Origin: Cunninghamella blakesleeana
Taxonomy: Eukaryota; Mucoromycota; Mucoromycetes; Mucorales; Cunninghamellaceae
Direction: 5' to 3'
Assembly (NCBI GenBank): GCA_017871115.1
Contig: JAFCIZ010000007.1
Location: forward strand, 1,116,001 to 1,180,000
DNA length: 64,000 nucleotides
Within the stretch, counting starts at the first letter, position 1; each line of letters starts with the position of its first letter. The position numbers and the translations under genes are program-made. Positions 38,201-50,131 of the stretch are shown here, piece after piece. A model generated the notes under the pieces. The model was not told where the DNA came from. It did no database searches and saw only the letters and a list, made by a program, of their open reading frames with translations.

Positions 38201-40674
38201 GATCATTTTAAAAGATAGAGATTTTACTTTTTATTGTCTCTACCTTTTTCTATTTCTTTTTTTTTTTTGAAGTAGTTATTTATTTTAATGAAGCATATAA
38301 TAGTTTACATTAATAAAAATAGTAACAATAATAAATACTTTTATACGATTTTATTTATTTTATTTTTTGGGATAAAGAATTAATGAATAACTGGATGCTA
38401 TTTTTAAATATATATAATTATAAAATGATAGGCGATGAAATCATCTAACATTAGACCTAAAGAAATAAAATAAATGAGCTATAGTATTTTCAAATCCTAT
38501 TAAATCAAGCATAGAATGACCTTCGTTGATCATATATATCATATTTTTATCTTCATGTATAGATACTCGTCTATTAATATAATAAGAGTAGAAAAAGGGG
38601 GATACAAGTAAATATGTAATTTTTTCGCTGCAAGTTCAACAGCTTAATTATTTAAAATGGATTGATTAATAAACAACAATATGAATTTTAGTAAGGACTA
38701 ATTATTTTTTCATAATTATACGCTTTACTGTGCATTCATATTCAAAAAAATAAAATAAAAAATGATGCAACGAATAAAATTAAAGAAATAAAGAAAAAAG
38801 GTATATTGCCAGTAAAGATGAATAAGATTTTTTTATTTGTAGATATTAAAATATCTGTTTTTTGCTTTCTGCCAAAAACATGTAAGATGCTTATTTATAT
38901 GAATTTTGTAAGCAACTTGACTTGTGGACGAAGTCCTTCTTTTTATTCTAATATTTAAGGCCATGGATTATCTTATGTATTTTCTGTAGATGTTTATAAT
39001 AAATTATTAGCATGATCTTTATTCTAATTTTATTAATATATAAATATAATATATCGTAAAAAGCTATATAAAATAGAACAGCAAGATGAATGAAATATGT
39101 AACAAAATAAAAGTACTATAGTTTAAAATAGTATTGATAAAATATATAGATACAATATATATATATATATATATATATACTTAAAATAAATGCTTAAAAT
39201 AAATGGGCGATAAGGTGTATATACAATATAATCACAAAAGTAGATCATATGCATAAGCTCATTCTCTATATACCATTGCCAGCAATTTTGTCAAAATATA
39301 TTTTGTTATTATTCACCATAAAGTACCCCTTGAATCATCAAAAATTAAAAAAAATAATATTAAAAATAAAAAAGAACTCAATTCATTTAATACAATAGTT
39401 TTCTTTATATAAGTATATCACTTGCAGTTTTATCAATGCATAATTTCCTATACAGTAGTTTCCAACTTTTTAGTAAAAATTTAATAATAATACTTTGCAT
39501 TTCACCAAAAGCTATATTATGTAGTCGTTGATCTTGCTTTCTTTTTATTTTCTTATTAAAAGATAAAAAACGCCATATAAAACTTATTCTATATGAAATT
39601 TCTATTTATTATGTACTAGTTTATGCAATCAGCTTTAAATATTGCTCTCTGATGAAGAATATTATTATCACTATAGCTGATGTTAATAATATTACTATTG
39701 ATATTACTAAAAATAATCATATTAGTATTATTATCTAAAAAATATTAATTTTGAAATTAACTTTAATATTATTCATAGAAGCTTGTTATATATATTCTAT
39801 CAAAATTATATTATTATTTTTATTTTTTCCTTTTTTTATAGCTTTATATTGATGTTTAAGCAACTCTCTTATTATAAAAACATTTATTTAAAAATTAAAA
39901 AAGGAATAATTTTCGAAAAAAAAAAGCTGTTTTTTACCAATACAGTTCGCCATAATCATGTTTTATCATTTTATATTTGGGCATATATTACAGTTATTTT
40001 CAAATCAAAAATAAAGAACAACTGTAATATTTACAGTACAGCTTCTTTCATTTAATAAGGAGCGCGCACATTAAGAAAAAATATTTTTGAAGTTTCTCCT
40101 TATAAATATATATGGTTAACTTAGTGATATTCTTTCTTCTTTCAATATATTAATCAAAGTTTTCTACTCTCCCTTTTTTATTTATTTATTTATTTACTTT
40201 CAGAGAATAATAAATAACAAGCACTATCATACTTTTATTATCTACTCCAAATATTGCCTTTAATGAAATAACAAGATACAAAACTGATTCTGACTACCCA
40301 CCTACACAAAGTTATATAGAATTTAAACTATAATTACGTAAGCTTTCTAAAACAAAGATAGTATGTGAAAGCAGTAACTATACTTCTAGTAAAGTTAGAT
40401 GTCAAAAAGGTTATAATGCGGAGCATAGTATATCAGAAATGCTGTCTTTTAAAATTAAAACTATATATGGTAAGTCCACGCAATTTTCTGTAGTACAAGA
40501 AACGAACAAAAACGTCATCTTCCATAATGCTTCATAATCAAAAGACAAGCATAAAAATAGAATAATAACCCTAGAAAAATAAAAGTATAAGTATATACGT
40601 ACCTATAAAATAAATTTATTTTTATCAAAAACTCTTTTCTTTTTTTTATAAAACAATAATAATTTTATAATATC
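38201..40674. other. 2.5 kb intergenic region, no supported gene
   Basis: AT-rich, with an (AT)n run near 39155-39179. A 90-codon frame at 39783-40055 is F/I/Y/K-rich and looks compositional. No RNA gene recognised. Confidence 0.6.
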
Positions 40675-41268
40675 ATGCCTTCTATCACAGTTCCTCAAGA
40701 ATATGGTTATGTATGTAATTAAATTCTCTTTTATAAAACGTTTGCCAGCATATACTTATACGTATATTTCTATTTAGGTACTTACAGCTGCAACTGCCAG
40801 CGTTTTTCAATTATTTTGGATGGGAGTTCAAGTAGGAAGAGCTAGAAGCAAAGCTAAAATTCCTTACCCTTATGGTAAAAATAAAATAAAATAAAAGCAA
40901 TATAAGCAATATACTAAAAAAAAACTAATATATTAAAAACCTTATCCTTTTTTTAACATAAAGTTTATGCCGAAAGAGCTGAAGCTGAAAAAGATCATTT
41001 TAAAAATGTATTTAATTGTGTTCAAAGAATTCATCAAAATACATTAGAAGTTTTCCCTCCATTTATCGTTACTTTATTAGTTGGCGGCATTTATCATCCA
41101 TTCTTATCTTCCGCTGCTGCTTGTGTCTATATTTTAGGTAGATTTGTTTACAGCTATAATTACAGTTCTGGCATTCCCATCAAACGTACAAGAGGGGGAT
41201 TTGGTATTCTAGGTTTAGTTATATTATTTGGTACTGCTATTTCTACCCTTTATCAAATATTACAATAA
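40675..41268 (+). CDS. Microsomal glutathione S-transferase 3-like MAPEG protein
   Basis: Three exons, 40675-40710, 40778-40874 and 40964-41268, give 145 residues with consistent phases. The N-terminus MPSITVPQEYGYVVLTAA leads into the first membrane helix. The MAPEG signature region VFNCVQRIHQNTLEVFPPF matches the MGST3 consensus FNC.QR.HQNTLE very closely. Three more hydrophobic segments follow (FIVTLLVGGIYHPFL, AAACVYILGRFVYSY, GILGLVILFGTAIS). MAPEG enzymes are small integral ER membrane proteins with glutathione transferase or peroxidase activity, for example on lipid hydroperoxides. It is convergent with the GCP4 gene; only 167 bases separate the stops. Confidence 0.92.
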
Positions 41269-41435
41269 ACTTTTTAAAAAAAAAGTGTATTTTTTTTATT
41301 ACAATATAAACTTTTTTTATCTAAATGATTTATGAAGAATTTAATATGATAATGTACATAAATGATAAATAACAATAATAATGATAATGATAAAAAAAAA
41401 AAAAAACTAAAAAAAAAGGAAAATTTTAATACTAA

Positions 41436-42287
41436 TTATTTTTCTTCATCGTCCTCTTCTTCATCTTCATCGGGTATCGATTTGTATCTAACAACTGAAT
41501 ACCATTTATTATAATCCAATTTCATTAGTAGTTCGCTTATATAACCACTTGCTTTCATATCTTGTGGTTGGTTAGATAAATAGCCAAATAACCTTTCCGA
41601 ATTTAATACAAACGCCTGATTTTTATTAAAAAATAATAAAAAGAAAAAAAGCATGTAAATAAATGGTGTCACAGCGGTTATTGCTTTTATATTATACTGT
41701 ATTATATATATGTGTGTGTGTGTGTATGAACTTACATTCTCTAATTCTATTAATTGATTCATCCAATCAATAACTTGCTTAGATTGTTGATAATCATTAA
41801 CCAGTCTTGATACAATAGATACAGCCATTGGATTAGTTGAACGACGAAATGACGATTCCCCACCTTTTCTTTTCACTTTACGTTTTTTTCGCACTGTTTC
41901 ATTTTTTTCTTTTTCTTTCACAAAATCACAAAATGATAAGCATATTTGCAAAACCGTATTGAGCAGATGAATATATTTGGTGTTATTTGATTTTTTGATA
42001 GATTTCGATAGAAAACATCCCCGTATTAATTCAAGCAAAAAATGCTGATGGGCAATATGAATTTTTTCAAAATCTATTTGTGGACAAGATGTCATTGACA
42101 TTAATTCTTCATAATGATTGGTGATCACATTTCCCTATATTATAATGTATTTGTATATTTATTTTTTAAAAAATAAAAAAGATAGAAAGGAAAATAAGAA
42201 AACATATAATAAAAGTATAATTTAATTTAATTAAATCGATCATAAGGTTTTAAACATTATTCATAAATACATATATTTACACACACT

Positions 42288-42334
<47 letters not shown>

Positions 42335-44071
42335 TACCTGAATATGATTCCATAATGTATCTATCCAAAATATCATCAAAGATCTTAACCTCCATATTGC
42401 CCGTTCTAAATCTTCGTCTTCTTGTATGTCATCCTGATCATCCTGATCATCTTCATTTATTTCATCTTCTATAATAACAGTAGATAATGCTGATGTCGAA
42501 TTAAATAAATGATGTAACGATAGTTGTACTCTTTTTAAACCAATAAGTAAAGACCATAACATACTATAACATTGAATATCTTGATCTGACAAGAATAAAT
42601 CAATTGGCCATGATAATTGATAAACTAAGGTACCACTCAGAAATAATGATAATGGCGCATTTGCTGCTAGAGATGATAGTTCAAAAGTGTACCTATCTAA
42701 TTTATCTTCACTGTCTGTCCCATAAGATGCTTTTATAAATAACCGAAGCCACTCCCTTTTTTTTAATGAATTAAAAATAAATAAGTTTTCTTCTGTAGCT
42801 TCTTTATTATCTTCCTCTTTTTCTTCTTTTTCTTGATCCATTGTCGCCCTTTTTCTAAGGGTAATCGATGTGCCCTGAATTTGCTTGCCCTTATCATTCC
42901 TATTGCTATTGTTTTTATTCCATTTTGTTGCAGAAAGAAGTTCCAGCCATTTTATTGCCAATTCACCGTCCCCTAATAAAAAGATTTGTCGAAAAGAGAT
43001 AAAGTAACGCGATAATTTGTGCTCCCCATGAAATACTTGGGAAAATAACCATTCTGTTGTTGATTTTTTTATTTCTTGAACGACTTTTTCAAATGAATTA
43101 AATATAAAGAATAATGATTGTGTATCCGATTCCTCTTTTTTATCATCATCACCGTCAGTTTTTTGTTGTTGTAATAAAGACTGTAAAAGTGATATATGGT
43201 GTTGTTTCATTTCCATTGGCATACATAATGTATTGCTGTTCGTTGTGGCTATTGCTTTGCCAATATATAAAACAGATTCTGCTAATGGAAGAGGTATATG
43301 TTTTGGAATCCGATGATGAACTAGTTGATATCGTCTTTGCCATTCTGTATGCTGTTTAATCATTTCTTTTTTTTCCTTTTCTTCCCCCTCTTCGTCATTT
43401 TCTTGATTAAACTGTTGTTCTGTAATAAAAAAATCGTTTGGGCATAATGGTAATTTCCCATATATCATCCATCCCATACATTGTCGATAAAAAACATGAT
43501 TTAAATCTTTTATCATTTTTTGAATAGCATCATGAACTTCAGGAATCCCCGTTCGGACTTGATCCAATAATATATCAAGTAAGGAGCATTCTTGTTGTAG
43601 TAGTCGCTGTGATTTTACTTTTTCGATTAATCTATACAATGCTGGCAATATGATTTCCCATCTTCCTATCGCACTCGTTAAATAAGATAGCGGTACCATT
43701 CCCTTGCTTGCTTCATATTCTTTTGTAACAATACCTTGTTCCATTTTTATAATTAAAGATCGATAGTCGCCCAAAATTGTATTTAAGGATGTTGCTAATG
43801 TTTGTATATAAATGCTGTTGCTATTATTATTATTATTACTATTACTATTATCTAGATAAGTTAAACCTGTATATTGATTAATAAACAATACTAATTGTGA
43901 ATAAATCCATCCTAAATGGCCTAAACGATTTAAAGCCATACGTTCTGTTGGATGTAATAAAGGAAAATCATCATCTATCGCAAAGGTTTTTGGAGTATTT
44001 GGTTCTTGTGGATATGGTTTAAATACATCTCCTGGATATCCTGAAAGTGCAAATAAAAGTTCATGAAGCAT
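41436..44071 (-). CDS. GCP4: Gamma-tubulin complex component 4 (GCP4)
   Basis: Three exons (44071-42338, 42134-41736, 41615-41436) give 770 residues. The N-terminus MLHELLFALSGYPGDVFKPY, then FPLLHPTERMALNRLGHLG, closely follows the GCP4 start. Further family blocks are MIYGKLPLCPNDFFI, RIPKHIPLPLAESVLYIGKA, LFSQVFHGEHKLSRYFIS, FLLGDGELAIKWLE, SLFLSGTLVYQLSWPIDLFL, FEKIHIAHQHFLLELIRGCF and, near the end, LLMKLDYNKWYS. GCP4 is a ring-assembly subunit of the gamma-tubulin complex that nucleates microtubules. Internal low-complexity inserts (Asn-rich, Glu/Lys-rich) and an acidic tail are lineage-specific decoration. The intron after exon 1 carries a CA/TA microsatellite. Confidence 0.93.
42279..42332. 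repeat. CA then TA dinucleotide microsatellite in a GCP4 intron
   Basis: An ACAC run passes directly into an ATAT run inside intron 1 of the GCP4 gene. Confidence 0.85.
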
Positions 44072-44457
44072 TTATATGAAAATATGTATTATTATTATTA
44101 TTATTATTGTTTAAAATTATAAAAAAAAGAAAATATAAACGCGCTAATTTATATATAAATATGTACATGCATATGTATATTTTTTAATGATATATACATA
44201 TATGAAAATAAGCACACAAAAAAAATAAAAAAGAAGGTGAAAGATTTAAAATATTGCGAAAATTTTTTATTGATAAAAAACAAAAACAAACTCCGATTTT
44301 TTCAAAAATAAATGGTGGGCAAAACACCTTTTTTTTTTATTTAAAAACTATCATCGATTTTAAAAATAGTGTTTTATTATAGGTTACAAAAATTCATATA
44401 ATTATGAAATAGAGCGGAATTAAATTAAAAAACGCGCTTGATATGTTTTACATATAT
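44072..44457. other. Intergenic, upstream of GCP4
   Basis: AT-rich spacer with an ATT repeat right before the GCP4 start. No gene seen. Confidence 0.5.
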
Positions 44458-45066
44458 CTATTCTATTACAATATCATATTCCATTCGTTTTGCAGTAGTT
44501 TCGGCCGTGTTTTGATCAATTAATCTTTTAATAATATGAAAGGATAAATTAATACCTGCAGAGATGCCAGCAGAAGTAAGAACTTTTCCTTGATCGACGA
44601 ATTTTACATTTTCAAGAACCTCGAGTTTTGGGAAAGTCTCTTGTAATAATTTTGTACTCTTCCAATGAGTTGTTACTTTTTTACCATCTAATAATCCCAC
44701 TTTAGCCAATAAGTAAGCGCCAGTACATACAGAAGCCAAGATATCCACTTTATCATATTGAGCCTTGATCCAGTTTAGAAGAGTGGTATTATGAATTTCG
44801 ATTTTACGAGCACCATAGCCACCAGGAACAATTAAAATATCGTAGTGGATAGTGTCATCATGAATGCTATAATCGGGTTGAATTTTTAATCCATTTGTTG
44901 CTGTGATAAGCTTGCCAGTTTCACTGATAATCTTGACAATGAAAGGTTTCTTACCAGAATTTTCATATTGGGTAACTGAAAATACTTCAAAAGGGCCAGC
45001 AAAATCTAATACTTCGACTTCATTAAAAAGTAAGATGCCTACTATCCACTGTTTTTCAGTACTCAT
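44458..45066 (-). CDS. DJ-1/PfpI family protein (isonitrile hydratase-like)
   Basis: An intronless 202-residue frame. The start MSTEKQWIVGILLFNEVEVL is followed by DFAGPFEVFSV, the loop DILIVPGGYGARK, the nucleophile-elbow segment ILASVCTGAYLLAKVGLLDG with its conserved Cys, then KKVTTHWKS and GKVLTSAGISAGINLSFHII. This order is typical of the DJ-1/PfpI subgroup that includes bacterial isocyanide hydratases and the N-terminal domains of FtrA/AraC-type regulators. A hydrolytic or hydratase role on a small molecule is inferred only from the family. Lack of introns among intron-rich neighbours fits either a compact gene or ancient transfer from bacteria. Base composition looks like the host. Confidence 0.87.
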   Translation of the reverse strand: MSTEKQWIVGILLFNEVEVLDFAGPFEVFSVTQYENSGKKPFIVKIISETGKLITATNGLKIQPDYSIHDDTIHYDILIVPGGYGARKIEIHNTTLLNWIKAQYDKVDILASVCTGAYLLAKVGLLDGKKVTTHWKSTKLLQETFPKLEVLENVKFVDQGKVLTSAGISAGINLSFHIIKRLIDQNTAETTAKRMEYDIVIE

Positions 45067-45902
45067 TTTATTATAATGTACTTAATATTTATATATATAT
45101 ATAACAATAATATAAATAATGTATTGAAAGAAAAAGAACACAAAATTACTTTCTTTAGATAGTCATTTTTAAGTTTTAAAGCGGAGATTATACCATTTCT
45201 AAATATTCTTGATATTTTAGTACAAAAAAAAAGAGAGTAAAACGCCCGATATATAAAAGAGATTAAAGGATTACTTTGTTCTTCATGTTATAAAGTTGCT
45301 TTATTTTATTTTATATTTAACCATTTATGGTTATTGATAAAAATTTTACCAAATATAATTCTAATATATTTTTTTATTTTTTTATTTTATTTAATTATAT
45401 ATTTCAAAATTATAGTACTATTGATGACTATTTTATATGCTACTAAATGACAAATCAAAAGCAAACGCGCTATCTATCTCTAAAGAATTTATATGTACAC
45501 GTACATATTATATTACAAAAAAACTATATATAATCGTATACAAGAGAACATTATGTTGGTTATGTTTCTTTGATTTGGATATCTTTATTCGCTAATTGAG
45601 AACACAACTGAGAGTGATAATATTGAATTAAATCATTAATTGAGAATCAGACAGAACTACTTTGAGTTTCTAATAGAGTTGCAGGAAAAGAAAATTAATA
45701 CTCAGTATATTAATCTTATTTACGCGTTTCCTTAAAATTTATTTTATGTATATTTTGTACTATAAAATTACGATTCATCTTTTTTTAAAAAAATTAACTA
45801 TGCGCAGCTGCAAAAACTTTTTTAAATTATTTAAATGATATTTTTTTAAAACTTCTTTCATTTTTTTCTTTTTTTCTTTTATACTAATTTTATATAATCA
45901 AA
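45067..45902. other. Intergenic between divergent genes
   Basis: AT-rich promoter-type spacer with a T/C-rich tract right before the start at 45903. No gene seen. Confidence 0.5.
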
Positions 45903-46232
45903 ATGATAAAACGATATAGTGATTCAGAGTTAGTTGGTGACTCATCATCAAGAAGACCATATTACGACTGGAGAGTGGATTATGCTCGATCAAGTCGAGC
46001 TAAATGTAGGGTATGCAGCCAACTTATTAATAAAGAAGAGTTAAGGCTTGCCTTAATGTTACAAGATGAAGAAGGTTATAAAAGTACTAGCTGGACACAC
46101 TATGAGTGCTTTTGGAACCATGAAGAAACTAAAAAATTAGAAGACGTCAATGAAATTTATGGGTTTAAGGTTCTAAAAGAAGAGGATCAACATAGAATTA
46201 AAGAAAGGCTAGATTTAATGCTACAAAAATAA
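45903..46232 (+). CDS. Small stand-alone PARP-type zinc finger protein
   Basis: An intronless 109-residue frame. After a Ser/Arg-rich N-terminus comes WRVDYARSSRAKCRVCSQLI, then RLALMLQDEEGYKSTSWTHY and ECFW. The CxxC and HxxC pairs (CRVC, HYEC), spaced about 45 residues apart, with the YARS.RAKCR opening, are the PARP-type (DNA nick-binding) zinc finger pattern. A short charged helix follows. No catalytic PARP, ligase or BRCT part is present, and the stop is genuine in this frame. By family it would bind DNA ends or nicks; the specific role is unknown. Confidence 0.83.
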   Translation: MIKRYSDSELVGDSSSRRPYYDWRVDYARSSRAKCRVCSQLINKEELRLALMLQDEEGYKSTSWTHYECFWNHEETKKLEDVNEIYGFKVLKEEDQHRIKERLDLMLQK

Positions 46233-47058
46233 AACGGTATTTGTTTTCGATTTACTAATTAATTTCTACCATTAAACATATAATTATTTGTTGAACTTAA
46301 GGCGTGTGATAAAATGAATATAAAGGTAAAAATAAAATAGTAATAAATGACATACATTAGTATTAAATCGCATTTAATTTATTAATATCATCATTACCAT
46401 TATTTATATATAGTTTTAATGGTTTTTGATATTCAAGTTAGCAGTTTAAATATATACAATTGAATGATTATATTAATTTTTACTGGTTTTATTTGTTTCA
46501 TCAGATTTTTTATATTGCATATGTTTTTATAAATAAAAAATTTAGAGTTCTTCTACCATTCTTATTAATGGAGTTGTTACATATTTTACCTAAACCTTAT
46601 TCAAGCCAATTAACCAGTAAAATTAAGATAATATGGCAAAAGATGCACATAATCATGTCAGATATCCTTATAGTATAGTGATTAATCATCAACAAGAGAT
46701 TAAAGCAGAAATTCTATTTCTTTAACTTTATATTTAAGTTTAAGTTTAATAAATTTAAGGTTTTTTCATATAATACAAACAATAATAAAAAAAAAAGCTA
46801 TTTCATAAATTTATATTTAAACAAGTACATAAATAAAAAGGAATTAAAATGAAAAAATAATAAAGTAGAATAAAGCGTAGATGATTACATAAAGCATATT
46901 ATTATTCGAAAAAAGTTTCATCTTGTAAAATAAATAGAACATAAAAAATTAAAGCTAAAGATAAGGTATAAATGAATGAGTGAGTGAATGAATGAATGAA
47001 TGAATGAAATAAAAATAAAAGTAAATATAGTACATAAAAACGTAAAACAATACGATAA
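46233..47058. other. Intergenic; contains an (AATG)n microsatellite
   Basis: AT-rich spacer between convergent genes. Tandem AATG units occupy about 46976-47008. A 72-codon frame at 46460-46678 shows no domain and is not called. Confidence 0.55.
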
Positions 47059-48127
47059 TTAATTTAAATTAGTTTTGGTTAAAGATTGTCTACTGCTGTA
47101 AGATTCTTGGACAGAAGAAGATCTACTTCTTGATAGAGAATCTTTCATTTCATCGTCTTCCTTTTCAGATACTATAATATATCTACCATGGTTATTATTA
47201 TTGTTATTATTATTGGTAGCAGGATGGTAGTGAGGTTGAGACATATCTACCATATTAGGATAATTTAATGGAGTATCTTGAATATTAGCAGGTGATGTTA
47301 TAATATTTGTATTTGTCGCTGACATATAATAAGCAGATGATGGTAATTGATTTTGTTGATGATGATCAATATGAGTTGGCCAAAGATGATAATGGTTATC
47401 TCCAAATTCCCCGTATTGTTCATTCATTGAATCATGTTTCATATTCTTTTTCTTCTTGGTATCAGTTGATCCTATTGTCTGTGTCTGATTGGACGATGAT
47501 ATATTGTTATTGTTATTTTTATTATTACTGTTAGTTAAGCGAGAGAGTGGTCCTTGAGTATTTTTATTTGCCGATGGCTGTGAGGTCACCCAGTGTACTG
47601 TAATCACATTCAACATAATGTCGATATAACAACAGGTAAGACAAACTGCTCCTCTTTCGACGCCATTTAATATGGTTAATGCTGCGACATTTGCAAATGA
47701 TACCAGTAAACATACTACTGATGCTACCATGGTGCGTTTAGCTACTTCTTTTAATCTTGAAGTTTGGTGATCTGAATGTGATGTTTTATCAATCTTAAAT
47801 AATGGACGAACAAACAAGATGGTCATATATAAATTGATAAACTAGAGATAAAAAAAAAATAAGAATTTAGAAATAAGAATTTAGAAATAAGAATTTAGAA
47901 ATGAATTATATGAATATAAATATGTATGCGTATTTATATTTATATATTACAAAGTCATAAAGTAATAATGGCACTGTAGCCTCGAGTTTTAAACCAATAA
48001 TACAAATGCCATCTTTTTCTAACCATGCGTTATGATATATAATCTATATAAATATATAAATATATAAATATATAAATAAATAAATAAATAAATAATAAAT
48101 AATATATATAAATAAATCATGTATATA

Positions 48128-48174
<47 letters not shown>

Positions 48175-48185
48175 CCGTGTATATA

Positions 48186-48216
<31 letters not shown>

Positions 48217-48532
48217 ATATTACCATAACTACGAATATACCAATATAAGGCGATAGTAGTAAAATATGGAATCGGTATGATTTTGTTTGCCAACGGGGTG
48301 TACGTCCAGCGTCAACAACCCACACTTTTTCAATTAACCTAATTATGATATTTACATACATTTTTTCAAAATTATTAATATATTAGCATATAAATATATA
48401 AACGAATAAATAAATAGATATTATTAAATTTACCAGCAATATATTATAATTTTGGTACCAGAATAAAAAATATCACATGCTAAAATAGACAATAAGCAAG
48501 AAGTATAATTACCTGTATAGACACAACGGTGT

Positions 48533-48574
<42 letters not shown>

Positions 48575-48910
48575 AAGAAAAAGAAAAAAAAGAAAGAAAA
48601 AAAAAAAAAAGAAAAAAGCCTAGTATTAGATGATGGTGGTTGTCACGTTTTTTATTTTATTTAGCTATTTACCGTTGTTAGTGAATACCAAATGCAAACC
48701 ACTAAAAGTAAAGGACCAAGAACAAATATACAATAAAATGACTAACCATTTAGAGTAAGATAGATAAAAATATTGCGTATTATAAGTTTTAATACCAAAT
48801 AAAACGGATATAATAGTAATACTACTTAATCCAATCATTTGTGATATTAATTCTCCTGCTTCCGGCTGTGAACTATAGGTAAATTCAGGTGAGCCTGTAT
48901 ATATTGACAT
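47059..48910 (-). CDS. Seven-transmembrane receptor-like protein, paralog C
   Basis: Five exons (48910-48673, 48512-48434, 48338-48224, 48043-47951, 47841-47059) give 435 residues. Family motifs are FGIKTYNTQYFYLSYSKW, GNYTSCLLSILACDIFYSGT, LIEKVWVVDAGRTPRW, YRFHILLLSPYIGIFVVM, IIGLKLEATVPLLLYDF, FINLYMTILFVRPLFK, KRTMVASVVCLLVSFANV and VCLTCCYIDIMLNVITVHW. The tail carries NEQYGEFGDNHYH, MSATNTNIIT and RSSSVQESYSSRQSLTK. Exon lengths 2, 3 and 4 (79, 115, 93) equal those of paralog D, its tandem neighbour. Introns contain very long AT and poly-A runs. The protein is probably a plasma-membrane sensor of unknown ligand. Confidence 0.83.
47860..47901. repeat. Three tandem 14-bp units in an intron
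   Basis: The unit TAAGAATTTAGAAA is repeated three times exactly inside intron 4 of 7TM paralog C. Confidence 0.9.
48045..48216. repeat. AT-rich satellite-like block in an intron
   Basis: Tandem TATAAATA and TAAA units, then two long AT runs separated by a repeated GTATATAAATAAATTATATA segment, all inside intron 3 of paralog C. Confidence 0.8.
48534..48616. repeat. 39-base poly-A run followed by A/G-rich tract
   Basis: An uninterrupted A run (48534-48572) and purine-only sequence inside intron 1 of paralog C. The exact length may be affected by sequencing slippage. Confidence 0.85.
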
Positions 48911-50131
48911 GATAAGTTAGATGAAAGTAGCAACAATAACAATAAGAATAATAAAAAGGGAAAAGAAAAAAGAAATGAAAAAGAAAAAGAAAAAAATAAG
49001 ATCGATTTTATCAGTAACGTGTTTTAAAAGAGAAGCAAATAAATAAGGTTTGCGAGTGATACAACCGTTACTACTTTCCATACGAGGTTGATGCCTATTT
49101 ATCATTTATTTATTATTATTTATTTATAAGTTAACGACTCATTTATTTAAGTTTGGCCAATCATTAACTGTTTTCTCTTTTTTCTTTCTATATCTTTTAT
49201 AATAGATTGACAGCTGTTGTAACAAATAGATAGAGAAGATTTCGGCAATATCTTTTTTTTAGACAATCAACATTTGACCACATGCTTCTTCTTTATTTTT
49301 ATTGATAATGAGTTTTATCAAAATGATATTATGTTACTTTGGTTTATTTAAAGAGGTTATTGATAACTTTTTGATTTTTGATTTTTGATTTTATTATGAA
49401 ACCATTTTAGTTCTTTTAAGAGGAATAACAACCATGATGGTGTCATAAGAAAGAAAACAAGGAGAAAAAAGAGGCATTGTATGATTTGTTTTTTTCATGT
49501 CCAAATTTAGAAAGAATGGAGTTTAATAAATTCTAGATCATAATAAAAAAGGTGGCTTTTTTCTCTAGAAGAAAGCTTCTTCCCACCTACCTCATTTAAT
49601 CTTAACTTTAAAATAATAAACACTATTTACGCTGATCATTACTATTATGATATGATATAAATCAATAATTTTTTTTATTAAATATACAAGTATATAATTG
49701 CTATTAATATTTATACGTAATATACAAAATAAATTCAACTATTTTTTTAACGCACTCAGAAGAAAAAGTAGATCAAATATAATAGGTCAAAAGTGATTAT
49801 ATTCTATTTTCTGTACGTTACTTAATAATAAATCAGTAAGCTGAAAACCATTTCCGACAATTGCATTGTTGTGTATGAACTTAATTTTAAGGGAAAAAAT
49901 TCAGTTCCGCGTTTACTATATTAATACAATTTATTGTTTAATAATTACTAAAATAAAGTTGATAGGTACAATATAATGAAGGAAAAAGAAGAAAAAAAAA
50001 ATTATATTTATATTGATATATACAAATACATTAAGTATAAATATTTTTTTTTTAAAAAAAAAATATGAATTGAAAGATGAAAAGGAATGAATAAAGATGA
50101 GTATAAAAAAAAAAAAATGAACATTATATAA
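48911..50131. other. Intergenic between 7TM paralogs C and D
   Basis: 1.2 kb, including the upstream region of paralog C and the 3' flank of paralog D, with a T-then-A block near 50045-50062. No gene seen. A 62-codon minus frame at 48917-49105 is not supported. Confidence 0.55.

Noticed and set aside
39783..40055. 90-codon plus-strand frame
   Set aside because: I/F/Y/K/N composition is what random AT-rich DNA gives; no domain.
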